In this document: piece after piece, positions 36,549 through 48,207 of the stretch
Position numbering within the stretch: position 1 is the stretch's first letter
Layout: each line of letters opens with the position of its first letter
Source of the DNA: Halocafeteria seosinensis
Lineage: Eukaryota > Sar > Bigyra > Bicosoecida
DNA: 64,000 bases
Assembly (NCBI GenBank): GCA_001687465.1
Contig: LVLI01000101.1
Location: forward strand, 248,001 to 312,000
Direction of reading: 5' to 3'
Position numbers and translations under genes: made by a program
The notes under the pieces: model-generated
Database searches by the model: none
Told to the model about the DNA's origin: nothing
The model's input: only the letters and a program-made list of their open reading frames with translations

Positions 36549-37061
36549 ATAATATTGATGGCTTGGGGTACATCCAGGGTACTCTTGGCTTACAAGTGGC
36601 AATTTTTTTACGTTTCGGAAGCCTCGTACAAGGAAGGGGGCGAGGCTAACTAAGCTCGCCACCAGCAAGGGCGAGTAAAATCCCGCTTTCTTTGCAATGA
36701 CGTTGTATCAGCACAATATTATCTGTATGGTTCCGTCTTGAAATCGGATTCCCAGCGGGGGGAGTGAGGACGTTGACACATTACTTCCAGTACAACACTT
36801 GTACAGTACTGTACTTTACCGTAGAGTCCCTCTGTTGTCAACACAGTACAATACACTTGAATCTACAGTCGCTTTTGGCACGAGAGTGTCTTGTTTCCGA
36901 GGATGTACCGGTAGTCCAGGGAAGCTCCTCCTCCATGAGGTTCACAATCTCAAACAGATAGTTGTACACGGTATACCATGAGCCACTTAGTGTAACTCAG
37001 CAGGTCGATTTGTCTTTGAGCGAATGGGCATTGTTATAGGAAGGAAGACTACTTATGAAAG
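36549..37061. other. intergenic region, no gene seen
   Basis: Holds the 3' UTR of the RDD gene and the presumed promoter of the trehalase gene. Short AGTACTGTAC-type inverted sequences occur near 36799-36815. No exon is supported. Confidence 0.5.
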
Positions 37062-39407
37062 ATGCTCACGACCTCACGCGGGGCAGGCGGCGGCTACGGG
37101 ACGGACGAAAATGGGGCGTCCACAGACCGAAAAGAGCTGCTCACAGATGAAGATGATGATAGTGGGTTTTATACGGGGCCTTCAGGCGACGAGGACCATG
37201 GGCGCGTGCACTTGAGGGGGGTAGGCAGTACAGATGGCCCACCGGCACCACCACGCTGGAGACAACTACTTTGCAGTTGGAAGGCAATTACGCTGGCAGG
37301 ACTCATCACGATGACTGGAATCATTCTTGCTGTGGTTCTCGATGTGGACTCCAGCGGCTCTCCTTCAGGGAACTCACCGGGGCCTTCACCGACTCCACCT
37401 TCCGGAACTCCAGCGGAAAGGGCCTGCAAAGTATTCTGTCATGGACCCCTATTGAAAGCTGTCCAGCTCTCGGGAATTTTCGAAGATAGTAAGACCTTTG
37501 TGGATATGCCCATGAGAGATGAACCAGAGGCAATACTACAGGTAAGCGTACAGTTTGATACTGCAACTCGACGGGGGCGTACTTAAGTGTTTCATGTCGC
37601 TCTCACAGAGATTCCACAAAGTGTTTCCTAATGAAGAAGCAGCACAGAATTCACCACACCAATTAAAACACTTCGTTAACCAGCATTTCGCGAATGTGTC
37701 AGGGTCGCTCACTCCAGCTATTCCTCCGGACTTCGTGAGCTTCCCCACTATAGCTGAGGACCAGACAAACGAGACGCTGAGGAATTGGACGGTCTCTATA
37801 AACCGTATATGGCTTACTCTGTCCCGGAAACCTTCATCCTTGGTGGACATTTTCCCGCAAAGGTTTTCTCTTCTGAATTCGAAACATCCGCTTATTATCC
37901 CGGGTGACCGCTTTCGAGAGTCATACTATTGGGATACTTATTGGATCATTATGTACGTTTCTGCGGTTGAAGGCTCTCTTGGTACCTATCAGTTTTGTAG
38001 CCTCGTTTTCCTGGATTCTGCAGGGGGCTACAACGCTGTGGAATGACAACGACGGCTTTATACTTAGTCGAGAATTTACTCGGATATGTTGAAAGGTTTG
38101 GGTTTGTTCCCAATGGCGGCCGCGTATACTACCTCACCCGCTCACAGCCTCCTCTTCTATCGGAAATGACTCTCCTTCTGTACGAAAAAACGCTGGAGAG
38201 TGCAAATGACATGAGTTCGGGCAATATTTCTCTTTTGTCGTTTGCGGGGCCATTGCTTGAGACAGAGTACGACACGTTTATGGACGTACACAGTGTACAG
38301 CTACCATCTCTTTCAGAGTCGGAAACGGTAACACTGAACAGATATAATGCTAATACCTCTTTACCACGCCCCGAATCATATTTGACAGACTACGATCATG
38401 CTCGAAACCATGGGATTAACCCTTCCTCGGTAGAGGCACGAAGACTGTACCACCAAATTGCCTCTGGGGCAGAAACTGGTTGGGATTTTTCTTCTCGATG
38501 GCTGCAAAACAACTCCGACTTTGCAACCATCCGTACAGACAAAGTAATACCCGTGGAGCTCAACACAATTCTTTATAGGTAAGTTACAGGTCGGAAAATC
38601 CTAGGGTATGTCTTCATTTGGAGACTTCGTTGAAATTGTATTGCAGAATGGAGCTCAATTTAGCTTTAATCAATACGATCCTCGATCAGATCAATCCTGC
38701 TATGAATTTGACGAAGCATAACGCAAGTTATTATATTGCTCGAGCCAACGAAAGGGTGGAAGCCATGACAACCTACTTGTGGGACGAGAATTGCTCTTGT
38801 TGGAAAGACTACATTCTAGCCACCGAGAGTGAGAATACAACAGGAAAGATGTCCGATCAGATATCACCTGCAAATTATGTTCCAATATGGGGTGCATGTG
38901 GTCCAATAGCTTTGAACATGTCTCATTCGTGTTTATTTGATCACGCCAATGGAACTCTCGTAACTAACGTGGTTGAGTCGTTGAACACAAGTTCGCTTCT
39001 CCAGGAAGGCGGTGTGTTGACTACTCTTGTTGAAACGGGTCAGCAGTGGGACTCTCCAAATTCCTGGGCTCCATTAAACCACTGGCTGATTTCTGGATTG
39101 AAGGGCATAGGTACCTTGAAGACAGAGATGTTCGCAAGGGATCTGGCACGATTATGGTTACGTTCAAACTTAATTGGATTTCAGGAGAACAACAGCATGT
39201 TCGAAAAGTACGATGCGTACAAGCCTGGAGAGGTATGACAAGAATGGTCGTTTGTCACGGTGTATATGCTGTGCTCGATTACGCTTGCTTCCATTTTGTT
39301 TGCAGACTGGGGCTGGAGGTGAGTACACACCCCAAATAGGGTTTGGTTGGACCAACGGAGTAGCGCTAGACCTATTGAGTCTCTTCCGCTTCGACACTTT
39401 AGAGTGA
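37062..39407 (+). CDS. trehalase (GH37), type II membrane-anchored
   Basis: Five exons (37062-37541, 37609-37952, 38024-38578, 38647-39232, 39306-39407) give 688 residues. The enzyme splits trehalose into two glucoses. Both family signatures are present: PGDRFRESYYWDTYW (about 256-270) and QQWDSPNSWAP (about 591-601), plus the glycine-rich GGEYTPQIGFGWTNG near the end. FVPNGGRVYYLTRSQPPLL and the early CHGPLLKAVQLSGIF are also typical. A 74-residue acidic N-terminal tail precedes one transmembrane helix (about 75-94) and a Ser/Pro/Gly linker. The catalytic domain should therefore face the lumen or outside, as a type II protein. Many NxS/T sites in the catalytic part fit a glycosylated, secretory location. 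Confidence 0.92.
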
Positions 39408-39904
39408 ATCCTTTAATGCATGTTTATTTCTTGTCAATATCCGGGGTTTTCAGAGCACGAACTGGGGATATAAGCGTACAAGGGACGCTGAGTACTTCTA
39501 TCGGAGCAATTCCAGTGGTCTATTGTACACGCGCCTCCTTTCTTACATCCGTACGAAAGAGGCGCTGAACTGCCTAATACGGTACAATCGCTGGAGGGAG
39601 CACGGCTGCAGAGCTACATTAACCCCACTAAATGAGATCGCCCGAAAATTGGACCAGCATTGTATGAAGGGGACTGTGCTATAAATGAGGACAATACTTG
39701 ACTCCGTGTACTCGACGCATTCCCGGGCGATTCATGACATTACGGGGGTTTCCACTGCAATGGTTTGAAGGGAGACTGCGAGGTTCCGCCGCAAAGATAC
39801 ATAAAGCAAGTCCCACCGCAAAATACTCCACTTCCTTAATCGTTGCCTATTTTGCAATAAATAGACAAAGCCATGAATACCACATCATTACTAGAATCTC
39901 AGTA
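39408..39904. other. convergent 3' region, no gene seen
   Basis: Lies between the trehalase and TFIIA-gamma stop codons. No open frame with family features is present. Confidence 0.5.
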
Positions 39905-40349
39905 TCACGACTCTGCATCCCGCGCAAGCACTTGAATTTCGTCTGCTTGCACCGGTCCCTCTGGTGTTTTCAGTGTACCATCTTTCACTGTCGCATGGAG
40001 CTTCATTTGATACGCATTGATAGCATTGATTTCCCCCTGCAAGGCATCCATGAGAGCAATAAAAAACACTACTGAGACACAAGAAATACCTACTTTGAGT
40101 GTAAAGACAGCGTTTTCATCGATGTGTTTGTCCAATGACGAGTGCATAGACTGCGAATACAACAAGCCATACGCATAGATACACCATCTGAGCAGTCATG
40201 AAATCACTTTAACATGCACATACATCGTAAAATGTCCTCATTATGGCAGCGGCAACCTCCTTGGGCACTTCATCATTTTCCCTGAATTCGGCCAGAGTTT
40301 CCGCCAGGGCTTTCCCTGCTGTCGTTTGCGTATACACCTCTCTTGCCAT
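39905..40349 (-). CDS. TFIIA-gamma: transcription initiation factor IIA small (gamma) subunit
   Basis: Three exons (40349-40224, 40150-40094, 40036-39905) give 104 residues, the usual size for this subunit. The N-terminal helical part reads VYTQTTAGKALAETLAEF, close to the family pattern YR.TT.G.AL.ETL.E. Exon 2 gives SMHSSLDKHIDENAVFTLK, and the beta-barrel half contains INAYQMKLHATVKDGTLKT. TFIIA binds TBP on the TATA box and stabilises the preinitiation complex. The most likely start is the ATG at 40349; an ATG slightly upstream is in another frame. The divergent neighbour is PEX7, 293 bp away. Confidence 0.85.
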
Positions 40350-40642
40350 TCTCCCACTTGAATCGTCTACTTTTCCCCATGCCTAAAGAGCTTCTATCGG
40401 GTATACATCAACACTAAAAAAGGTCCTACACTAGACGTGAAAATTTTGTATGCTAAAATGCGCGAAAAGATTGTCTGGTTCAGCATGGAGTCCTCTGCGA
40501 TGCATTACTACTGCATATGCGTTCTGTTTGGTGTTGTCCCAAGGTCGATGCCATGTTACTTTATCCATACAGAGAGGATATGATCCTCCTCATTGGTGTC
40601 GGTAAGCGGTAGAGGGAGAATAATGCTACTCCAGTGGGTGGT

Positions 40643-42047
40643 ATGGTATCTCCTGAGGAAAGGCACTTAGTGCATCAAACTCCTTTTCCGGCGTTCGCGG
40701 TACGTGTTGAGTGAATGTGAGGATTCTCCAAAACATGAGGCACAATACCCGCTTGGTTGCTGCCTTTCTAGCAGGTGGAATTTAACCCCTTTGATGACAA
40801 GCGGATCGCCGTTACTTCCTGCCAACACTTTGGAATCATAGGAAATGGACTACTGGAAGTCATTGAGCAAGCAGGGTCGCCCGCGGTATTTTCTAAGGTA
40901 TGCTTGTTGTAGAATCGCTCATGATCCACTGTAGGGAAACATGTTGAGGTGATACGCGAATCGGCAGACTCGAGAATGCAAAACCAGTGAGGGACTGTTT
41001 GACTGCGCATGGAGTGAATGTAATCCCCATCAAATTGTAGGAGCCTCAGGAGATGGGACAATTAAAGTGCGTACTGTACATCTGTCTCTTTAGTTACTTG
41101 GGGCTCTCATGTGTGTTGTTTGAATGCATGCAGTTGTTTGATTTACGCGCCGAAGACGCGCTACCTGTTGCGAAGTGGAGCGAGCACACTCAGGAGGTGA
41201 ATAGCGTCGACTGGAACGTAGTTAACAAACACAGTTTTATCTCAAGCTCTTGGGATGGCTCTGTTAAGGTATGCTCTGTGATTAGCAAAATCATTTGTCC
41301 TGTAGACTTGAATGGTACCCTTTTACAGGTGTGGAATGTAACGAGAAGTTCATCAGAGAGCACGGTGCATCCTCCCCGCCAAGTTCAGTGTCATAGTGCT
41401 GTATGGCATCCAAGCAACCCCGGGTTATTGCTTTCGACCTTTGCCGATGGTTCATTTTCCATGGCAGACCTGCGACGTAAGTTACCTAATCACTAGAAGC
41501 TATATTAGTCAACCAGAGATAGTTACAGCCGCGCCACTCGTACAGAGCCCCAAAATGCACGTACGGGTAGTACGCAGACTGAATTGACTAGCGCCGATTG
41601 GGATAAGTACAACCAACACCAGTTTGCTACAGGAAGTGCTACCGGATCAATTTATTTATGGGATCTTCGAAACGTGAATTCGCCGCTGGATGAGATACAC
41701 GGTAAGCCTACTACGATTGTCACCATTACGATTTGGCTCCCCTGCAAGCAAGACGGTTTGATTGTTGCGCAGCTCACCGATATTCTATTCGGAAATTGAG
41801 GTTTTCGCCATGGCGTCCATCAAATTTGGCTAGTACCTCATATGACATGAGCGTTGGCCTCTGGAATACGCACGGCAGTTTACTTCCTCATCAGAAACAC
41901 GATCCACTTCTATTGCGATTGCAGCACCACTCAGAATTTACTCAAGGCGTGGGATGGTCTTGTTTCCGAAAGGATGTTCTTTGTACCTGTGGATGGGATC
42001 ACAAAGTCATTCTATGGGATTTGCACCGTTTCGCTCCTTCGAGTTAA
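40643..42047 (+). CDS. PEX7: peroxisomal targeting signal 2 receptor PEX7
   Basis: Seven exons (40643-40699, 40775-40897, 40968-41066, 41134-41268, 41329-41476, 41546-41701, 41773-42047) give 330 residues, typical for PEX7. It is a WD40 propeller: blades include ASGDGTIKLFDLRA, SSSWDGSVKVWNV, ATGSATGSIYLWDLRN, STSYDMSVGLWNT and TCGWDHKVILWDL. The PEX7-specific opening FAVEFNPFDDKRIAV followed by HFGIIGNGLLEV is clear. PEX7 binds PTS2-bearing enzymes in the cytosol and carries them to the peroxisome with PEX5 or an equivalent co-receptor. The acceptor of exon 3 was chosen at 40968 because an alternative one base run later puts a stop in frame. Confidence 0.9.
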
Positions 42048-43645
42048 GATCTACAACCGCTTCTGTCATTGTCGCATATATCTACAACCGCTTCGATCAT
42101 TGACAATGATAGAATCTTGCGGCCCATCTGGCCCAGGCACCCTGCAGCCGTTTGCAAGCCATATATGGTGCCAAGAAGGAACCTAACGGGTATCGACTTA
42201 GTCCTGCTTTGAGTGCTGGGATACGGTGCAGAGTTACCGGGTACCGTACCGTAGTGGAGCTGGAGGCTCAGCCTGAAGCTCCGGCCATTGGTGTCAATAA
42301 CTCTGACCTCAATTTCTTCGATGCCGCAAGACGTCCCGATGGAGGGTCCAATCTATAGCCGGAGTAGCGATGATAAGGTTATGTATTAGTGCAAACATAT
42401 GAATGTTTACATCCCTGCTAATTGTGCTTCTCTCTAGTCATACCATGGTATCGTGCATGTGGATCCTACCCACGGGGTACACACGGGAGTCGGGGAGTCC
42501 GAGACACTGACTCAGGGAGCTGCCATTGACGGATCAAAGACAACTACGTTGCTATCCGTAATTTTGCATCCCTCTTGGAAGCGTATATGAGTCGGATGTG
42601 GCTTCAGTAGTTGGGATAGCCCTCCTAAAGTTTGATATCGGAGGCACTTGTTCTGGACGTACGCCGGCTGGTGAACTTCCGCTGGAGCATCCAGCTGATG
42701 TGGCAGTTTTGGGAGGATCGGAGTTGGTTCTACGCTCCCATCAAAGACACTGTGGCCACATCCGCATGCATTCCACGTCACATAGATGAATCATTCCGTT
42801 GTACAGCTTTTCTGGAATCAAGTAGGCATTTGATTGCATCGAAAATGCGTACGTGTTGAAGCAGCTCGGCTGCCCGGAGTCGGTGCGACCGGAGAAAAGT
42901 GCACTCGGAGCCGCCGTCCGGCCCCCTCCAACATACACACGCCACTTGCCGCACTGAATTCATGATCGTCAGCTTTGTTTGAACACTGTTTCACCTAAAG
43001 CACAACGTTGACTGCTATCCCACGTGTAGTGGATGGCCATTTCGAACTTTCACCAACCGTTAAGCGACCTCTTAAGAGCGACCGAACGAGCCCTCGTGTT
43101 CTTGGGGAGTTCAAGGGTTCTTTTCCTCAAAAAAAAAACAGTTGCTACGGAGGGACCCTTACTGCACACAGGAGCGTGACGTTCCTGCTCGTTATATGTC
43201 CAACAGCGCAGGTAAGATATAGGTCTGAATAAGGTATCCATTATTCAACTTGCGACATAAGGCAGCGTGTTTAGTGTAGAAGCATTCGCACGGGCCGAGC
43301 CATGTGGCATGCTGCTCGGACAGCTGGGCAGGAAAAAGGGGGCTAGACAGGGGGAGGCAGTGTGCAAGGGAAAAGCACACGGAACTGGCTCCTTCAGGCC
43401 ACCGGCTTCCAAAAAATGAAGTGACGGTCGGGCAGGAAGAAGGGGGCTAGACAGGGGGAGGCCGAGTGCAAGGGAAAAGTACACGGAACTGGCTCCTTCA
43501 GGCCACCGGTATCATACACCGGCTTTCAAAGAATGAAGTGACGGTCGGTCCTCCTTTCAATAAAATAACAAGAGGTAATGCTGTGAAACGTGTCGCAGTT
43601 CACTAGAACAAGTAACGTGGACGCATCACCCTTGTACCTTCATCG
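42048..43645. other. 1.6-kb region with unresolved open stretches and a tandem duplication
   Basis: Several short open stretches look slightly coding but cannot be joined: plus strand 42152-42358 (KKEPNGYRLSPALSAG), plus strand near 42432-42590 (YHGIVHVDPTHGVHTGVG), plus strand 42632-42859 (MWQFWEDRSWFYAPIKD) and minus strand 42512-42781. A degenerate or fast-evolving gene is possible. The right part carries the tandem duplication at 43326-43546. Confidence 0.35.
43326..43546. repeat. two-copy imperfect tandem duplication of about 105 bp
   Basis: Unit 1 is 43326-43429 and unit 2 is 43430-43546. Both begin GGGCAGGAARAAGGGGGCTA and end AATGAAGTGACGGTC. Unit 2 has about 13 extra bases (an ATCATACACCGG-type insertion) and a few substitutions. 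It lies about 100 bp upstream of the bHLH gene start. Confidence 0.85.
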
Positions 43646-45358
43646 ATGGAAATGGGAATGAGAGAGGAAGAAATGGACACGGGACAGAATGGTGGTTTTT
43701 CTACACATTGCTACGCCAGATCGGAAGCGGCGAAAATCGCTCATAACAGAAGAGAAAGAGAGCGTCGGCGAAAAACAGCAGAGGCATTTGAAAATATACG
43801 CCAACTTCTCGGAGTAAGTCAATAGAAAGGGTGGTACTTTTGACTCTTCAGCCAATTACGCGGTGCGATTTTGGCTCCACTGCAGTTTTTAGGGTACGAC
43901 TCAGGAAGCAAAGACAAGCCGGCGATTCTCCATTCGGTCCAAGTTGCACTCTTGCATGAGGCTATGAACAAAGGGATTGTGGATGCCTCTTCTACTTTGA
44001 AGCGGAATATTGAAGCTGATTGCGAAGGACCAGTGAATCCACCAGGTATGTTGTTGCGGCAGAGCGTCGTTTAGGTTCTCAATGTATAAATTAGTCGATA
44101 TCACAGAAGGAAGGAAGAGAGCCCGCACAGACGAACCAGATTCACCCTCTGCAACGTCTTCGTTCTTCTCTGACTCCTTCTATAACAACTCGCTTCCTCA
44201 ATCGATTGTTGATGAGAACTTTACAATCACGGAGACCAATGCCTCCTTTCGACAATCTTTTTGCGGAGACCAAATTCCTTTTGGAAGAAGTGTGTTAGAA
44301 GTTTGCCATTCTGACAGTCACCCGAAGGTTGAACAGTACGTCCATGCTCTTGTCTGAATACTCTGGACATTTCGAAAGGCACACCCCGTTGTCTCTCTGT
44401 CGCAGTTCTTTGGCTACCGTATTCAATCAGCTACGCAAGAAACAAAGAGTAGAGGGCAAACGCGTTGAGGCTTTAGTGGAGTGCCATCTCAACATGCGAA
44501 AGAAAGAGGTACGGAGAGTGTTCGCTCAATGTCAACTGTGGTACATGATGGGATATACTTCCTTCGTTTTTGCAGGGAAGGCAAAGAGTAAAATGTACTG
44601 TTTCTGGGTTTGTTTCTGCCTCGATCCCCTATGCTCAACTAAGTTTTACGAGGGCTATAATGCCTCCCAGTGAGGAAAGTTCTAAGCATAGAGGAGCAAA
44701 TGAAACGAATGGAATCGCTAAGAAGCAACTTCCTCAGTCAACGCATCCAATCGCACCCCCTGGGAATGTTGTGCCTCCGTATCGTCCAGATACTCAACCG
44801 CGCTCCATTGCACCGACGAGGAATGCGCCTCGCACGCATGAACCAGCTAGCGAGAGAAGTTATCCAAGTCGTCCAATGGCTTACGCCCCAGCAAACTCAA
44901 CTGCAAGGAGGGTACCTCCGACGCATGAGCCAGAGCCAAGCAGCGAAAGAGCACATCGAAGTCGTTCAATGGTTTACGCCGCGGCAAATTCGACTGCAAG
45001 AAACTGGCCTCCGACGCATGTATCAGAACCAAGTAGCGAAAGAACTTACCCAGGTCATTCGATGGTCTACGTCCCCAATAGCTGCACAGGGTATGCACAG
45101 TGCGATCCTCGTCATGACCCTCCGCATGTGCCAAACGGTAGCCGACCTACGAGTCGACCACCGCAGTACTCGTGGTCAGGGGAACCATACGGTGGTTGGT
45201 ACAGTGTTCCTGAGGGTGACACCTGTTACTCTCAAGCTGGAGTGTGGGCCGTTCCTCATCCACCTCGTCCACCACCACCACCTGGTATGCACTCAGTCGC
45301 ATCCCAAGTACCTCCTGGGTATCCACGTTGTGTGCAGAATGGTGAACCCTACCGGTAG
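43646..45358 (+). CDS. bHLH transcription factor with proline-rich repeat tail
   Basis: Five exons (43646-43813, 43886-44045, 44107-44335, 44406-44508, 44576-45358) give 480 residues. The basic region AKIAHNRRERERRRKTAEAF begins near residue 29, and helix 1, loop and helix 2 follow to about residue 80 (ENIRQLLG, then KPAILHSVQVALLHEA). The H-x3-R-E-R-x-R-R pattern fits E-box or G-box binding. The middle part (90-220) is polar. The C-terminal 180 residues are proline-, serine- and tyrosine-rich and hold three imperfect repeats of about 30 residues (300-391) with the core PPTHEPEPSSERAHRSRSMV. Only the first about 80 residues can be assigned. The tail may be an activation or protein-interaction region. 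It is convergent with a second bHLH gene. Confidence 0.78.
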
Positions 45359-46309
45359 ATAATATAGAAAATCTCAGTGCTACTTGGCAAACTCTGATGT
45401 CTTTATAGAGGAACATTTTACATGTGCGATGAGCGCAACGGTCTTCAATAGGCTTCTCAAGCTCATACAGCAGTGCAGGAACCGAGTTCGGAACACGCAC
45501 CCGCAAGATATGGTGGTGTTCAGCAATTGTATAGTTTAGCTCTGTCCAAATCGGGATGAATGTACTGAACCTACTAGTATCAATCCTTAATGCCGCCTTT
45601 GTTCTTTCTATCAATCACACATTTCTGACAAACGTGTATCTTCGGCTATTGAACTCTCGGGAACTGTATGTAGGAGCTTCGTTTGCTCCAGGGTTGAGAC
45701 ACTACACACATCATGTGACACTTGGGATAATAAAAGTTTGGAATCGTCCATCCTTATCTCCCAATAACGCAATGAGCAAAATGGAATTAGGTTGTCTGAC
45801 CCCCAAAGTAGCGTACATGTAGCTGTAGCTGCTGTTAGACTTCCCCTCTCTGTCCCAGTGTCCATTGGTATTGCTTCTAACGGAAGACGTGTCCCATGTC
45901 TCATAGGCCATTGATATGTATAGGTACCATGGCACATGTTGTACAATCGTGCTAGGGATTTGATGGTGTCACATAGGGATTGCCCCAGAAAGTTTCGACT
46001 TTCGCAATGGTGTTCCAACAATTTGCTGGATCAGACTTCAGGAGTAATACCATAGTGGAACGCACACATGTATGCTACCGTCGGGGTCACTCAGTATTCA
46101 TGATGTTTGCACAGGGATGGTAGAGACCTAAATCGATCGAAATCCTAGATGTTCTTATTTGTTAACTCGAGAAAACACGTGGCACCACATATAGTCATGC
46201 TTGGTGAAGCCGCTGGCACGAGTATAGCACTGCAACAGTTCTGCCAGTTCTGGATCCCGGAAGACAAACATAGTCCCAAAATATTATTACATTCTGATAT
46301 GCTCTGGTT
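45359..46309. other. convergent 3' region with unassigned minus-strand open frames
   Basis: Between the two bHLH stop codons. Minus-strand open frames at 45611-46021 and 45380-45614 are longer than most noise in this window, but they have no family match, lie in different frames and cannot be joined by a clear intron. Confidence 0.3.
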
Positions 46310-47818
46310 TTATCTTTGTAGGGTGTGATGCCTAGCCAGGAATGTTGGGTTCATCAGTGTGGCTGGAGAGTGAATGTTTGCGCTCCTAGTGTTGCCATGC
46401 ACATAATACTGGTCATAATGGTTGATGGGAATTACCCAAACGAGTTTATGCCCACCTTCCTTCTCTACACCGTTCACGCTAGCCCTATGAACGCATATCC
46501 ACACGTCGGAAAGCTGCATGGACATAGACTCTATAGATATTTCTCACACTGTGCACATCTTGTTTTGGTGCACTTACTCCGTAATGTCCGAGTTCCGGTC
46601 GCATCCTCAATGCCATACATGCCGCACCGCTTGGATGCCCTGGAAGCGCCGACCCTTGTAGCATTCTGCAAGAAGCACAGATTACGTTACTTGCCATTCC
46701 CATGACTCGGTTTAATGGAGACTTACGTATGCAATGATCCGTGACATTGTACACATACAATCGAAAACAAACTATGTGTTAGGCGTTCTGTGTCTACCCG
46801 GAAGCATGCCTGTAGCAGAGCATTTAGTGCTTTGGTCATTGCATAGATGTTTCCTTGTGAGTCAGCCACACAGCCCAGAACGCCAGCGTTTTCCAGTATC
46901 TGGTCCCAATGCGGAGTGTGTGCAACGGGTAACTCTGTCGAAACCGTTTGATTACCTACTGCAAATACCCATCGCACTGTAATTATAATCGTTCGGATCA
47001 TGGGTACACTCTTTGAAACTTACTACTCGCAGGTGGTGCTGCAAGCTTATGAATGTTTTCTCGTAATATCGCCTTAACTGTCTCAAGGGTATTCTGTTTG
47101 TTAGAAACTCGCTGTTGGATCCCAATTCTCTGATTATCATTGATGAGTACAAAGAGATACAACAACTTAGTCGTCTCATATCGAAGTTAATGCTTACTTC
47201 TAGTATCTCTCGAAGTTCTTGAATGTGTTCACTTATGCGGCGGCTTCGTTCACGCTCTCGTTCATTATGGGAAATCTTTGAACAGGACTGATCACTTGAA
47301 GTACCTGCATCGGTAGCCTTACTCCTTGTTCGCTGGAAGGAATGGCTTTCGCCATTCGCACTATGAAGACTAGAATCATCTGACGAAGTACGTGAGGTGC
47401 GCGATTCGCCCGCAGCCTCCGGCGGATGAAGCAAAGCAAAAGCTCCCGAGTTTCCAGTATGCCCATTTTTTATAACTGAAGTTATCACAGCACCGACACT
47501 TCTTCCATTTCGTAGGCGTGACGATGTGTGTGCGTTCGCTGCTTTGGCTGCACGTGTTCTTCGAGTTCCTGTTTCCGCGGAGAGCACGTCCGAAGCAGGG
47601 GCATCTTTGGTGGTTTGAGGTTTAAAATGAACGCTCTCTTCCTCATGTATGACTTTACTACTAAGAGGAGCTAAGCATGAGTGACCATTAGACTCTTCCA
47701 ATCTTGGGGAAGGAAAGCTCCGCCGTGTAGCTTTTGTGATGGCCACGTGTTTCTGGCCTCCCGGGGAGGATTCTTTTCCGTCGTAAGCCCCAGGTTCTGC
47801 CACTGCTTTGCGTTTCAT
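46310..47818 (-). CDS. bHLH transcription factor with PAS-like C-terminal domain
   Basis: Five exons (47818-47198, 47111-47024, 46976-46727, 46665-46578, 46513-46310) give 416 residues. The first 179 residues are disordered and basic. The bHLH is at about 180-236: SKISHNERERERSRRISEHI, then RVSNKQNTLETVKAIL; an intron falls between the two helices. The C-terminal 150 residues (WDQILENAGVLGCVADSQGN, then a variable middle, then VWICVHRASVNGVEKEGGHK and WVIPIN) have the strand-helix layout of a PAS domain. If so, the protein could sense a ligand or dimerise like bHLH-PAS factors. The PAS reading is by eye and weak; the bHLH is clear. Confidence 0.75.
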
Positions 47819-48207
47819 GTTGCTTCTGCGTAAACAATATCACAGAGCATACATAAGATAGTTATTGTCTTGCTGGGATCAACGCCTTCGATGTTGGTCA
47901 ATTACGAAGTGAAGTCAATGACCGATGCGGGCGCTCGCGGTTTTCTGCATTGCCTCGTACTTACAATCATACGCTTCTTTTCAATTACTGGTTGGCTACG
48001 ATGCTTTATTTAAAGATACGTCTGAAGAACAAGTATAAGGAACTACCATACACGTCCTGTAGCTAGCGTATTCAAGCCAGCAATAGCTGAAGAACACCTT
48101 TTGCCCTTGGTCTCCCCTGTGCAACGGGGCTACAAAGTTATTCGACGATGCTCCCTTTAGTATAATCCAGGTCTCCGCCTACAAACAAACACATCCACAG
48201 TATAATG
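47819..48207. other. intergenic region with one unplaced minus-strand open stretch
   Basis: After a good acceptor (gtttgtag at 48179) the minus strand is open for 60 codons down to a TAG at 47996 (AETWIILKGASSNNFVAPLH). No donor in the gene upstream fits its phase, so it is not attached to any model. Confidence 0.3.

Noticed and set aside
44670-45362. 230-codon frame overlapping the bHLH tail in another frame
   Set aside because: The bHLH frame is fixed by four upstream exons in phase. The alternative is a by-product of the proline-rich repeat DNA.
45611-46021. 136-codon minus-strand frame between the bHLH genes
   Set aside because: No ATG near its start, no family match and no splice partner; kept only as a note in the gap entry.
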